Assembly: GCA_902792115.1 (NCBI GenBank)
Contig: CADAYJ010000009.1
Coordinates: forward strand, 1 to 36,870
DNA from: an uncultured Ruminococcus sp.
GTDB lineage: Bacteria; Bacillota; Clostridia; Oscillospirales; Acutalibacteraceae
Length of the DNA stretch: 36,870 nt
Reading direction: 5' to 3'
The number at the start of each line of letters is the position of its first letter. Positions within the stretch are counted from its first letter, which is position 1. Shown here piece by piece: positions 1 through 9,181 of this stretch. The notes under the pieces are model-generated. The model made no database searches, was not told the origin of the DNA, and was given only the letters and a program-made list of their open reading frames with translations. A program made the position numbers and the translations under genes.

Positions 1-1
1 A

Positions 2-277
2 AAGCTGGAGGCGTGCGGCTTCCCTGACGATGTAGTAGACGCTATCGACCTGTTGACGCATAACAGCAGGATGCCCTATATGGACTACATAAAAATGATT
101 AAGCGCAACGCGCTTGCAAGAAAGGTAAAGCTGGCTGATCTCAAGCATAACAGCGATCTTTCCCGCATAGACCATTTTAACGAGCACACCTTCGAGCGTA
201 TAGCGAAGTATAACAAGGCGCTCAAATATCTGACTGATGAATTCTCAGACGATTATAATGAGTTTGAAGATGAGTAA
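2..277 (+). CDS. C-terminal end of an HD-domain phosphohydrolase, RelA/SpoT-like (5' partial)
   Basis: The frame is open from the left edge of the window, so the gene starts upstream; the ATG at position 53 is internal. The visible ~91 residues contain a run ending in KLADLKHNSDLSRI followed by a Lys/Tyr-rich helix and an acidic tail. This is the usual C-terminal end of the stand-alone HD hydrolases related to the ppGpp hydrolase domain of RelA/SpoT (Mesh1-like small proteins). Such enzymes cleave pyrophosphate from (p)ppGpp or related nucleotides. The catalytic HD residues lie outside the window, so activity cannot be judged. The gene converges on metK and ends at a shared bidirectional terminator. 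Family placement is fairly secure; the exact substrate is not known. Confidence 0.72.
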   Translation, partial: KLEACGFPDDVVDAIDLLTHNSRMPYMDYIKMIKRNALARKVKLADLKHNSDLSRIDHFNEHTFERIAKYNKALKYLTDEFSDDYNEFEDE

Positions 278-320
278 ACAGCCGCATAGCTCTCACAAAA
301 CAGCTTGATCTGACAAAAAT

Positions 321-354
321 CGCCGCAGTGATCCTTTTTGCGATCGCTGCGGCG
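321..354. terminator. Bidirectional intrinsic terminator between the HD-domain gene and metK
   Basis: A 13-bp stem with one G-T pair (CGCCGCAGTGATC against GATCGCTGCGGCG) has an 8-nt loop. It is followed by TTCCTTTTTATT on the plus strand and, read the other way, by ATTTTTG. It can serve both convergent genes. Confidence 0.85.
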
Positions 355-380
355 TTCCTTTTTATTCCGTTGCTTTATGA

Positions 381-1571
<1,191 letters not shown>

Positions 1572-1640
1572 ATTTCCTTTCTCCCTTCATCATCTTTTCC
1601 TCGTCTTTCATTACTCTTTCCTTAAAAGACGCTATGTACA

Positions 1641-1668
1641 ATTATAGCATAGAAGGCGAAAAAGTCAA
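1641..1668 (-). promoter_or_regulatory. Sigma-A promoter of metK
   Basis: Read on the minus strand, TTGACT (1663-1668) and TATAAT (1641-1646) are separated by 16 bp. They lie about 70 bp upstream of the metK start. Positions 1669-1814, between this promoter and the next gene's promoter, hold nothing I can name. Confidence 0.8.
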
Positions 1669-1814
1669 GGTTTTGTCTTGCTTTCATGATCTATATTTTT
1701 GTGAGCAGGCAATTAAGCGCGGCGGCTTCAGGGGCTTTTTCGTACCTTTAAAACCATTTGTCTCATATCGTAAAAAAACACGAAAAAAATCTGAAAAGTT
1801 GTACAGTAATAATG

Positions 1815-1843
1815 TTGCACGAATGAATACTTTAGGCTATAAT
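1815..1843 (+). promoter_or_regulatory. Sigma-A promoter of the dockerin peptidase gene
   Basis: TTGCAC (1815-1820), a 17-bp spacer and TATAAT (1838-1843) sit 32 bp upstream of the ATG at 1876. The resulting leader is about 25 nt and contains GGAG as ribosome binding site. Confidence 0.75.
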
Positions 1844-1875
1844 TAGAATAACATTTATTTGTCGGAGAATTGCCT

Positions 1876-4677
1876 ATGAAAAGAATGAAAAACAGAATAA
1901 TCAGCGCGTTTCTTTCGCTTGTGATATCGGCAGTGCCGCTTGGTGCGGTCACGGCGTCCGCTTCGGAGATGGAGCCGGTCGAATGCATCCTGGGCGATGT
2001 GAATACAGACGGAAAGGTGTCCTTGAAGGACGCCTCTATCGTACAGCTTTCAACTCTTGAGCTGAGGACACTGACAACGACGCAGCAAACGCTCGGCGAC
2101 GTTGATGAGAAGCCCGGCGTTTCGCTCACCGATGCGTACCTTATCCAGACCTACGTCACGAGTACAAAATGCGACCTCCCGAAGAATACGGCAGGGTACT
2201 CGATCGGCGACAAGATCCTCGTCGAATACGTTCCCGAACCGGATATTCCAGACGTTCCGCCGGAGGATACCGATTCATCAAAACAGGATCATGATACCGA
2301 CACACCGGATGTTCCGAAGCCGGACGACAAATCATCTGATACGGACAGCGCCGCTCCTTACGGCAGCAGCGACACCGAGCAGAACGCAAGCGATACTGAG
2401 ACCGACACGCTGCCCCCGGTGATCCCCGTTCCGGAGAGCGACTCCGAAGAGCCTGCCGTATCGGATACCGATATGCAGCCTGTGTCCGATACAGATACGG
2501 CTTCTGATACGGAAGCCGAGGCGAGCGATATCCCTTCGACCGATTCCGAACAGCCCGAGCCTGAAACGGACAGCGACGAGCCTGTCGTCGTCCGTTCTCA
2601 TGACGAGATCGTCTATGACCTCGACGGCGGATTTGAACGCGCCGCAATGGGCGACGCATGGATCCTGGGAAACAGCGTCAGCGGCAAGAAGTGCCTGATC
2701 GAAAGCGGCAGCGGAATAAACGGCTCCAAGTGTCTCAAGCTGACAAGCGAATCCGAGAGCCTCACTTTTGCCGTCAATCGTCTTAGCGGCCTCAAGCCGG
2801 AATGTACGTATAAGCTGACTGCCAAAGCGTGGGGCGATCTCACCGTAAGCGACGAGCACCACAACGGGATCTTCCTCCAGGCAGGCGGTATCCACAGCGG
2901 CTGGGGCGTCAACCGTAATGAAGACGGTTCGGTAAACTACGGCGAGGGCGCGATCTTCGACAGCTACAACAACTGGATCCAGAAAAGCTGCGGCGAGACA
3001 ACGATCACCGTCTATTTTGAATCGACAAACAAAGGTCTTGCCGACATCGAATGCGCGCTCTACGGAACGGGTACAGCATACTTTGACGACGTCACGCTTA
3101 CAGAGGTCGATTACGACAGCGAGCCGGTCGATAAGATCAGAGTCGTCACCGAAAATATCGGACTCGTCCTCGAGAAAAAGGACGTTGAGGGGATTTCGCG
3201 CGAGCAGATTCAGGTTTGGTGCGACGATGTAGAGTGGAGCTACCATGTTATGTGTGACCTGATGGGCGAAGCGCCCTTCGGCGGAACGAGGCTTTACCTC
3301 ATCTCGACGTACGAGCCGTACATGAAATCGTACCAGGCGCTCAGCGGAATCAACCCGATCAAGTGGCGCGGCGATTATATGAGCAAGGCCTGCCGCCGGT
3401 TCTGCGAGGAGGATATCATTTCCGACGTTGCGTACCATGAGCTGGCGCATCTCTTCGACAGGCTTTCATACCGGTGGCACTTCAATACAGAGTTCGGTGC
3501 GGAGTACAAAAAGCTCTACGTCCTCCAGCAGAGGGGAGAGGGCTATTTCCTCAACCACGGCTGGGGAGACCGGCTGCGCTACGACGGTCTCGCCGAATAC
3601 GCAAAGAGCGTAAGCTCGGGCGGATACGACAAGTCGATCGCGCTGCGCGACGGCAAGGATCATTACGACGGACTGAACTACGTCACGTACCGCGCCACCG
3701 AGGTCGTTGGCTGGGATACGGTCAGAGCGGTATTCCACGATTACTGCAAATACTTCGATCCGCGGTTTACGTCATACAGAGCGCGCTTTGACTACTTTAT
3801 GATGTGTCTCCAGGACAAGTACAATGAGACTCACCCGGAGGCTACCGGCTTCGAGGTCTACGATTCCTTCCCTCCGGGAGAGTTTGAGTATATCCAGGAT
3901 CTTATCGGCAAGCCGGGCGGTGAGAAGGAGCGGATCTACAAGGTTCAGTTCGTGGATCCCGACGGCAAGAAGCTCTTCTTCAAGTTCGTTCCGAGCGGTG
4001 ACTCCGTATCGCCTCCGCAGCCTGCTGATTCCGAACAGTACGGCAAGTTCACCGGCTGGGATACAGACCTTTCTTCGGTGACGTCCGATCTTATCGTCAC
4101 GGCGCAGTATGAGAATTTTTCGTTCTTCGGAACAACGACGGTCAGCACGGGCAGCGACAAGATCTGCGAAGGCGAATACGCTTCCATCACCGCCTCCGCG
4201 CCCGATCAGGGAACGTATCAGTACGATATTATCTGCATGAAGGGCAGCGAAACGCTCTTTGAAAGCGGATATTCGTCGTCTCCCTCCGCCAAGGTCCTCA
4301 TCGACAGCCCGGACGGCTATACGGTGTATACGAAGATCAAGGATTCCTCCGGTCGGGAGCGCATGACAAACAGAGCGCAGTTCACGGCGGAGCGCGCCGT
4401 AGTTGTGTATTACAGCGGCTTTAATAACCCGAATATCCATTACAGGGTTGGCGTGGGCGCCTGGACGGCAGTTCCCGGAGTTAAAATGACGGCAAACAAT
4501 GACGTCGCAGGGTATTCCTATAAATACGCTATCCCCATCTCTTCCTCCTCGACTTCCGTTACGCTTTGCTTCAACGACGGCAACAATAACTGGGATAACA
4601 ACAACCAAAATGACTACAATCTGTTTGAAGGTGCGTACGGGATCAAAAATGGTATTGTGACTAAGCTCGAGAAGTAA
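1876..4677 (+). CDS. Secreted dockerin protein with putative zinc metallopeptidase and CBM25/26-type modules
   Basis: I start at ATG 1876 (933 residues): GGAG lies 9 nt upstream and a signal peptide follows at once (residues 1-~30, ending near TASASE). A type I dockerin comes next (~39-95; GDVNTDGK at 40-47, second half GDVDEKPGVSLTDAYLIQ). Then there is a Ser/Asp/Thr/Pro linker (~100-240). A jelly-roll carbohydrate-binding-like domain (~246-412) ends in TGTAYFDDVTLTE. The next domain carries HELAH at 521-525, a gluzincin-type zinc motif, with a possible third ligand at Glu574 in DGLAEYAKS. An InlB/Listeria-Bacteroides-type repeat lies at ~686-748. The C-terminal ~843-930 has the CBM25/26 pattern HYRVGVGAWTAVPG ... 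NNNWDNNNQNDY. It probably docks to a scaffoldin and binds starch-like glucan. The protein substrate is unknown, and the peptidase family is not assigned (M60-like or ATLF-like are options). Confidence 0.85.
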   Translation: MKRMKNRIISAFLSLVISAVPLGAVTASASEMEPVECILGDVNTDGKVSLKDASIVQLSTLELRTLTTTQQTLGDVDEKPGVSLTDAYLIQTYVTSTKCDLPKNTAGYSIGDKILVEYVPEPDIPDVPPEDTDSSKQDHDTDTPDVPKPDDKSSDTDSAAPYGSSDTEQNASDTETDTLPPVIPVPESDSEEPAVSDTDMQPVSDTDTASDTEAEASDIPSTDSEQPEPETDSDEPVVVRSHDEIVYDLDGGFERAAMGDAWILGNSVSGKKCLIESGSGINGSKCLKLTSESESLTFAVNRLSGLKPECTYKLTAKAWGDLTVSDEHHNGIFLQAGGIHSGWGVNRNEDGSVNYGEGAIFDSYNNWIQKSCGETTITVYFESTNKGLADIECALYGTGTAYFDDVTLTEVDYDSEPVDKIRVVTENIGLVLEKKDVEGISREQIQVWCDDVEWSYHVMCDLMGEAPFGGTRLYLISTYEPYMKSYQALSGINPIKWRGDYMSKACRRFCEEDIISDVAYHELAHLFDRLSYRWHFNTEFGAEYKKLYVLQQRGEGYFLNHGWGDRLRYDGLAEYAKSVSSGGYDKSIALRDGKDHYDGLNYVTYRATEVVGWDTVRAVFHDYCKYFDPRFTSYRARFDYFMMCLQDKYNETHPEATGFEVYDSFPPGEFEYIQDLIGKPGGEKERIYKVQFVDPDGKKLFFKFVPSGDSVSPPQPADSEQYGKFTGWDTDLSSVTSDLIVTAQYENFSFFGTTTVSTGSDKICEGEYASITASAPDQGTYQYDIICMKGSETLFESGYSSSPSAKVLIDSPDGYTVYTKIKDSSGRERMTNRAQFTAERAVVVYYSGFNNPNIHYRVGVGAWTAVPGVKMTANNDVAGYSYKYAIPISSSSTSVTLCFNDGNNNWDNNNQNDYNLFEGAYGIKNGIVTKLEK

Positions 4678-4710
4678 CAAGCCCCGGTCGTTATGTATCA
4701 CGACTGCACA

Positions 4711-4740
4711 GAATGCCTCGCTTCCCTGCGGGGCATTCTT
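4711..4740 (+). terminator. Intrinsic terminator after the dockerin peptidase gene
   Basis: An 11-bp stem (GAATGCCTCGC against GCGGGGCATTC, one G-T pair) with a 6-nt loop is followed by a short T-rich stretch. It lies 34 bp after the stop. The remaining intergenic sequence to 4893 shows no other feature apart from a GC-rich palindromic patch near 4873-4884. Confidence 0.65.
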
Positions 4741-4893
4741 CATACGATCCGCAGGATATTCCGCCGTCAGCAGGAACCGCCTGTAAGCCGAGGTGCAATT
4801 ACAATTTACAGCGGTCAGTATCAGACGCGGAAAACAGCTAAGAAATTACTGTATTTTCCAACGGAGCTGCCTGCGGCCGCCGCAAAGATTTTC

Positions 4894-4922
4894 TTGATTT
4901 CTAATGAGCGATATATTATAAT
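4894..4922 (+). promoter_or_regulatory. Sigma-A promoter of the transglutaminase/dockerin gene
   Basis: TTGATT (4894-4899), a 17-bp spacer and TATAAT (4917-4922) lie 37 bp upstream of the ATG at 4960. This supports separate transcription from the preceding dockerin gene. Confidence 0.75.
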
Positions 4923-4959
4923 AAAAACAGCATTTTTTTTCGGAAGGAAGGATGAATAT

Positions 4960-7569
4960 ATGAATAATATTATCAAAAAGCGAGTGCTGTCTGCTGCTGC
5001 GTTTTCTCTTTCTGCTGCAATAGCTCTCGGCAGCGCCTCCGTTTGTGCGTCGGCAGACGCTGCGGCGCCGCTGAGAATCTCGGAGTACCGCTGTGCCGCG
5101 CCGGAGAATCTTCCCGACAGCGACGTCCTTTTCGCAGGCTACGTCAACAGCCTGTTCGGAATGGATACGGAGCAGACAAGCGGTAACAAGCTGCCGGCGG
5201 CGTCGAAGCGCAAACCGCTCAGCGATACGGATCAGGTCATTTACGACATTCTTGCACAGAATGTCAAAGATGTGGCAAACGGCTCTCAGACCAACACAGT
5301 GTTCACGGTCGAGTCCAAGGAGATCAAGGAAAAGACCGGCATATCAGTCAGCTTTGACCAGATCGATATCGACAGTATTATCGACGCTTTGCTCTGCGAT
5401 TTTCCGTATGAGCTTTATTGGTACGACAAGACGACCGGCGTTCTGGTTTCAACACAGTATTCGTTAGATTATTTTCTGACGCAGGATTATGAGCTTCTGT
5501 TCAGCTTCCCTGTCTCCGTTGATTACAGCGCGTCCGGCGGTTCCGATACGTATGACGCCGATCCTGTCAAGACAAAGGCTGCTGACAGCTCTCTCAAAAG
5601 GGCGCAGGAAATATTAAGCAAGGTCGATCCGAACTGGTCAGATTACACTGTGCTTGATTACTTCAAAAAATCTGTCTGTGACCTTACCTCGTATAATTAC
5701 GGCAAAGCGGCAGAGGAAAAGCCCCAATACGGTGATCCGTGGCAGATGATATATGTCTTTGACGGTGACGATTCTACAACGGTAGTCTGCGAGGGCTATT
5801 CAAAGGCATTCAAGTACCTCTGCGACAATTACGATTTTAACAGCGATATCACCTGTAACCTCATGACCGGAGAGATGAGAGGCAACAACTCGCAGGGCGG
5901 TCATATGTGGAATACTGTAACGATCAACGGAAAGAATTATTTCGTTGATGTCACAAACTCCGACGAAGGAAGCGTCGGCAATGACGGCGAGCTGTTTCTC
6001 AAGGGCGTACCCGAGGAGGATTGCCTTTTCACCACTTCAAACGAGTATTGCGGCGTGAGCTTTGTGATCGGCAGGTCGCGCTATATGTTCACGTATGACA
6101 GTGAGACGCTGAATACGTTTTATCAGGAAGAGCTCATAATAGAGACAGAAACGCCGATGCTCCATACCGTTCTCTGGAAAAACGACAACGGAGACCTGCT
6201 CGAGACGGACAATAATGTTCTCGACGGCGAGACGCCGAAGTATAACGGAGCCGTTCCGACCTCGAGCGAAGGCGTGTTCTCCGGCTGGGAGCCGAAGGGT
6301 GCCGTTCACAGCGACGAGGAAACGGTCGTGTATACGGCGCAGTTTGCTAATCTCGAAGTAGAAGATATCAATTACTACGTAAACGGTGAAAAGTATTTAA
6401 CAGACTCCGTCGTTGAAGGAAATTCGGCTGAGGAGCCTTCTGCGCCTGAGATCCCGAACTGCACATTTGCCGGCTGGTTTACAGACGAGGATTTCACGGA
6501 AAAGTATGATTTCACAAATCCGGTGAACGGCAATACCGATCTTTATGCCTGCTTTACCTGCCGTATCGCGTGGGAAAATCCGGACGGAACCGTGCTTTGG
6601 ATCGAAGACGTTGTATACGGAGAAATGCCCGAATACGGCGGAGAGGAATTGACCTTTTATGATGGCGCGGCTTTTGCCGGCTGGACTCCCGGAGTCGTTC
6701 CTGCGTCCGGCGATGCCGTGTACACTGCGGAATACGCGCTGCCCGATCCGCAGCTGTTCACCGTCAGATGGGAAAACTTCGACGGTACTGTTCTCGAGGT
6801 CGATGAGAATGTTGCATTCGGAGAGACTCCCGTTTACAACGGCGATACTCCGAAACGCCTGTCGGAGGACGATTCGGTCGTTTACGTTTTTGAGGACTGG
6901 TCTCCTGCGGTCACTCCCGTCTACGGCGATATAGTCTATACGGCACGGTACACGATGAAGAGCAGTACATTCACCGTCACGTGGAAAAACTGGGACGGAA
7001 CAGTTCTTGCTTCCGATTCGTATCCTGCCGGAACAATTCCCGTCTATTCCGGAGACGATCCTGTAAAGCCGGAGACCGAAACGTCTTTGTACACCTTCTC
7101 CGGCTGGGACCCCGAGCCTGCGGCCGTTACGGGAGATACGGCATACACGGCGCAGTTCACCGAGACTCCGAAGAAGACCGAGGATTCGGACAAGCCTTCC
7201 GACACGGACACACCGTCGGATACGGACGCACCTTCCGACACGGATACACCGTCGGATACGGACACACCTTCCGATACGGACACACCGTCGGATACAGATG
7301 TGCCTTCCGATACAGATAACCCCGATGATCCTGAAACAGGCAGGCTGCTCGGTGATGTAAATAACGACGGCACAGTGGATTCACTCGATGCGCTGCAGCT
7401 GCTCCGTCATTCTATCGGTCTCGAAACGCTTCCCGAGGGCGACCTGGTTTACAGCAATGTAGATCTGAACGAGGATATCGACAGTACGGACGCACTGCTT
7501 ATACTTCGATATACAGTATCCTTCAATGACGGCCTCGGTATAGGAGAGCCTTTCGTTAAAAATATATAA
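4960..7569 (+). CDS. Secreted transglutaminase-like protein with InlB-type repeats and C-terminal dockerin
   Basis: The start ATG at 4960 follows GGAAGGAAGG with 8-nt spacing and opens a signal peptide (MNNIIKKRV..., cut near CASADA). The open frame extends upstream but lacks a start signal there. A transglutaminase/protease-like core shows a plausible Cys-His-Asp triad: Cys277 in VCEGYSKAF, His315 in GGHMWN and Asp330 in YFVDVTNSD. About five InlB/Listeria-Bacteroides-type repeats follow (~395-720, each with a W-x-N/D-x-D-G ... GW ... YTAQ/EY pattern). Then come seven PSDTDx hexapeptides (~746-787) and a type I dockerin (~797-860: GDVNNDGTVDSLDALQLLR and NVDLNEDIDSTDALLILR). These domains can act as cysteine peptidases or protein cross-linkers; which applies here is unknown. 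The dockerin suggests a place in a scaffoldin-based surface complex beside the peptidase gene upstream. Confidence 0.87.
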   Translation: MNNIIKKRVLSAAAFSLSAAIALGSASVCASADAAAPLRISEYRCAAPENLPDSDVLFAGYVNSLFGMDTEQTSGNKLPAASKRKPLSDTDQVIYDILAQNVKDVANGSQTNTVFTVESKEIKEKTGISVSFDQIDIDSIIDALLCDFPYELYWYDKTTGVLVSTQYSLDYFLTQDYELLFSFPVSVDYSASGGSDTYDADPVKTKAADSSLKRAQEILSKVDPNWSDYTVLDYFKKSVCDLTSYNYGKAAEEKPQYGDPWQMIYVFDGDDSTTVVCEGYSKAFKYLCDNYDFNSDITCNLMTGEMRGNNSQGGHMWNTVTINGKNYFVDVTNSDEGSVGNDGELFLKGVPEEDCLFTTSNEYCGVSFVIGRSRYMFTYDSETLNTFYQEELIIETETPMLHTVLWKNDNGDLLETDNNVLDGETPKYNGAVPTSSEGVFSGWEPKGAVHSDEETVVYTAQFANLEVEDINYYVNGEKYLTDSVVEGNSAEEPSAPEIPNCTFAGWFTDEDFTEKYDFTNPVNGNTDLYACFTCRIAWENPDGTVLWIEDVVYGEMPEYGGEELTFYDGAAFAGWTPGVVPASGDAVYTAEYALPDPQLFTVRWENFDGTVLEVDENVAFGETPVYNGDTPKRLSEDDSVVYVFEDWSPAVTPVYGDIVYTARYTMKSSTFTVTWKNWDGTVLASDSYPAGTIPVYSGDDPVKPETETSLYTFSGWDPEPAAVTGDTAYTAQFTETPKKTEDSDKPSDTDTPSDTDAPSDTDTPSDTDTPSDTDTPSDTDVPSDTDNPDDPETGRLLGDVNNDGTVDSLDALQLLRHSIGLETLPEGDLVYSNVDLNEDIDSTDALLILRYTVSFNDGLGIGEPFVKNI
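7195..7320 (+). repeat. Seven tandem 18-bp units encoding PSDTDx linker
   Basis: The unit encodes Pro-Ser-Asp-Thr-Asp-X seven times, with X being T, A, T, T, T, V, N. At DNA level, copies alternate CCTTCCGAYACGGA and CCGTCGGATACGGA, giving a 36-bp higher-order period. All changes keep frame, so copy number could vary without breaking the gene. Confidence 0.9.
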
Positions 7570-7588
7570 TGCAAAATATATAATGCAA
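7561..7588 (+). repeat. Perfect 14-bp tandem duplication at the stop codon
   Basis: AATATATAATGCAA occurs twice back to back (7561-7574 and 7575-7588). The first copy contains the TAA stop of the dockerin gene. The second leads into the terminator stem. Confidence 0.85.
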
Positions 7589-7621
7589 AAGCACCGCCGG
7601 ACAATTTTCGGCGGTGCTTTT
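7587..7621. terminator. Bidirectional intrinsic terminator between convergent genes
   Basis: A perfect 13-bp stem (AAAAGCACCGCCG against CGGCGGTGCTTTT) with a 9-nt loop carries A and T runs at the base. It serves the dockerin gene on the plus strand and the VWA lipoprotein gene on the minus strand. Confidence 0.88.
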
Positions 7622-7657
7622 CGGTTTGTTCGTGTTATTTACGGTCTGTATTACAGA

Positions 7658-8974
7658 TCACTTCTGCTGGTAATCCTTGATGATGTCGATGATCGTGTCG
7701 TAAAGAGGTCTAACCTCGTAGCTGCCGATGATAGGCTCCTCGTGGGAGTTGCCGATACCGGAATCGTCCGTGAGGAATACGTACGTGCCGCCCGTTGTGA
7801 TCGCGAGTGCGCGGCCGAACAGCTCCGTGTCTCTGTCGTTGTCGGAAGCTACTACCGGGATAAGGCGGATACCCTTCTTTGCAGCTTCCTCTGTCGCTGC
7901 GAGAAGCTCCTTCTCCTTTCCATCGTGCGGAGGTGCGTCGTAGATAAGGAACGCCAGCTTTACAGCGTCGTCCTTCCAGTCGCTGCTGAACATAGTCTCG
8001 TTGAGTATTTCGGCTACTGCCTCCGGGAAATCTCCGCCGCCTGCCGCGTCTTCGTTGTTCAGAGTCTTCTGTATCTTTTTAGTGTTGGTCGAAAATTCGC
8101 TGCACTTTGTGACGTAGTCATCGCCCTCGTCGCGGTAGAAGTTTACGGAATATCTCGTGTTGTCCGTCCCGATCTCCTTTGTGATCGCCGTGAACTCGCT
8201 CTGAAGGAAGAGCATTTCGTCGGACATAGAGCCTGTCGTGTCAACGATGAACATGATATCTGTCGCCTTGTAAAGCTCGCCGTTTCCGTCAAAAACTGCC
8301 TCAAGCTCCGTGCCGGTCGATTTCTTGCCGTCCTGCTCGTTCGTGCTCTGAGCCTCAATGCCGTAGCTCTGCTTCTTTCCGCCGCTCTCAATCTCAACGG
8401 AAGCTGCCTCAGCCCCCTGCGAGAAGAGGTAAACAACGCCGTTCTTGTCCGTTACGCCGCTCCAGAGTGCCTTGCCGCTCTTGTCGAGAAGAGTAGCCTT
8501 CGCGTTTGCAACAGCCGCGCCCGATGCGTTCTTTACGGTCACCATCGTTCTGTTTGTGGGATCGATCCCGAAGGAAGGATACGTTATTTTCCCGGAGCTT
8601 ACGAGATTCATGAAGAAGCCCCAGTTTTCGTTGTCGCTCCATTCGCCTGCGGTGAGCTGACCTGCTTCGGGAAGGTCTCTTTCCGTCGATTCGTCGATCG
8701 TTGCGATCCCGGGCTGTCCGTCTGCCGTCATGCTTCTGTCAGCGGACATCGCCATATCACCGGCAGCGCCTTCGACTGAATCTCCGGCTTCTGCAAAAGT
8801 GCCGTAGTCAGCTTCCTTCGTCATTCCCTCAGCGTCAGACTTTTTTGTCGTTACGCCTGCTGTACCGTCGGCATACGTATTTGTTTCCATACCTGTGTCC
8901 TTGGCTCCGCATCCGTAAAGGCTGCAAGTCATTGCCAGTATAAGTGCCGCACAAAGAATTCTTCTCTTGATCAT
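7658..8974 (-). CDS. Lipoprotein with von Willebrand factor A domain
   Basis: The 438-residue product starts with a lipoprotein signal peptide whose lipobox is LYGC, the lipidated cysteine being Cys22. The mature protein should therefore sit on the outer face of the membrane. After a Ser/Thr/Glu-rich spacer (~25-120), residues ~140-215 resemble a carboxypeptidase-regulatory/transthyretin-like sandwich (VKNASGAAVANAKATLLDKSG). A VWA domain follows to the C terminus, with the metal-ion-dependent adhesion site DTTGS at 245-249. VWA domains bind protein ligands through the metal ion. The partner cannot be told from sequence, and no ATPase or chelatase gene lies nearby. The start is supported by AGGAGG 8 nt upstream. 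The gene converges on the dockerin gene and is divergent from the polymerase operon. Confidence 0.85.
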   Translation of the reverse strand: MIKRRILCAALILAMTCSLYGCGAKDTGMETNTYADGTAGVTTKKSDAEGMTKEADYGTFAEAGDSVEGAAGDMAMSADRSMTADGQPGIATIDESTERDLPEAGQLTAGEWSDNENWGFFMNLVSSGKITYPSFGIDPTNRTMVTVKNASGAAVANAKATLLDKSGKALWSGVTDKNGVVYLFSQGAEAASVEIESGGKKQSYGIEAQSTNEQDGKKSTGTELEAVFDGNGELYKATDIMFIVDTTGSMSDEMLFLQSEFTAITKEIGTDNTRYSVNFYRDEGDDYVTKCSEFSTNTKKIQKTLNNEDAAGGGDFPEAVAEILNETMFSSDWKDDAVKLAFLIYDAPPHDGKEKELLAATEEAAKKGIRLIPVVASDNDRDTELFGRALAITTGGTYVFLTDDSGIGNSHEEPIIGSYEVRPLYDTIIDIIKDYQQK

Positions 8975-9090
8975 AATAATACCTCCTAATGTTTAACCGA
9001 AAGGGTTTGTGTTTTGTTTTCTGATAATTAGTCGTTTGCGGATCTCTGTTTCCTCACTTTATTTTAAAAATTTTTTTCAAGAATTTCCTT

Positions 9091-9163
9091 AGAATAAATG
9101 TTCGATACGCTCTTGACAACGAACGTATATTCGAGTATAATTAGATTATCGAATATATGTACG
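9091..9163 (+). promoter_or_regulatory. Three LexA/DinR-like SOS boxes at ~30-bp spacing
   Basis: Three sites approximate the Gram-positive SOS box CGAAC-N4-GTTCG: AGAATAAATGTTCG (9091-9104), CGAACGTATATTCG (9120-9133) and CGAATATATGTACG (9150-9163). Centres are 29 and 30 bp apart. The middle box fills the spacer between -35 and -10, the first lies upstream of -35, and the third is just after the start of transcription. This implies LexA repression of the polymerase operon. Each site has one to three departures from consensus, and binding is inferred. Confidence 0.72.
9113..9141 (+). promoter_or_regulatory. Sigma-A promoter of the Y-family polymerase operon
   Basis: TTGACA (9113-9118), a 17-bp spacer and TATAAT (9136-9141) match the consensus fully. 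Such a strong promoter with an operator in its spacer fits a tightly repressed SOS gene. Confidence 0.88.
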
Positions 9164-9181
9164 AAAAGGAGGCTCTTTAAA

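Noticed and set aside
1572-1640. Possible SAM riboswitch ahead of metK
   Set aside because: The leader is only about 65 nt, purine-rich and without the helices of any SAM riboswitch class.
1634-1846. A 70-codon frame between metK and the dockerin gene
   Set aside because: It covers the metK promoter and the -35/-10 region of the next gene, has no ribosome binding site, and shows no domain.
4693-4959. Upstream extension of the transglutaminase/dockerin frame
   Set aside because: It spans a terminator and the promoter of the gene. The signal peptide and ribosome binding site place the start at 4960.
7583-8779. A 398-codon open frame on the plus strand opposite the VWA lipoprotein
   Set aside because: It starts inside the terminator hairpin, has no start signal and mirrors a well-supported lipoprotein gene.
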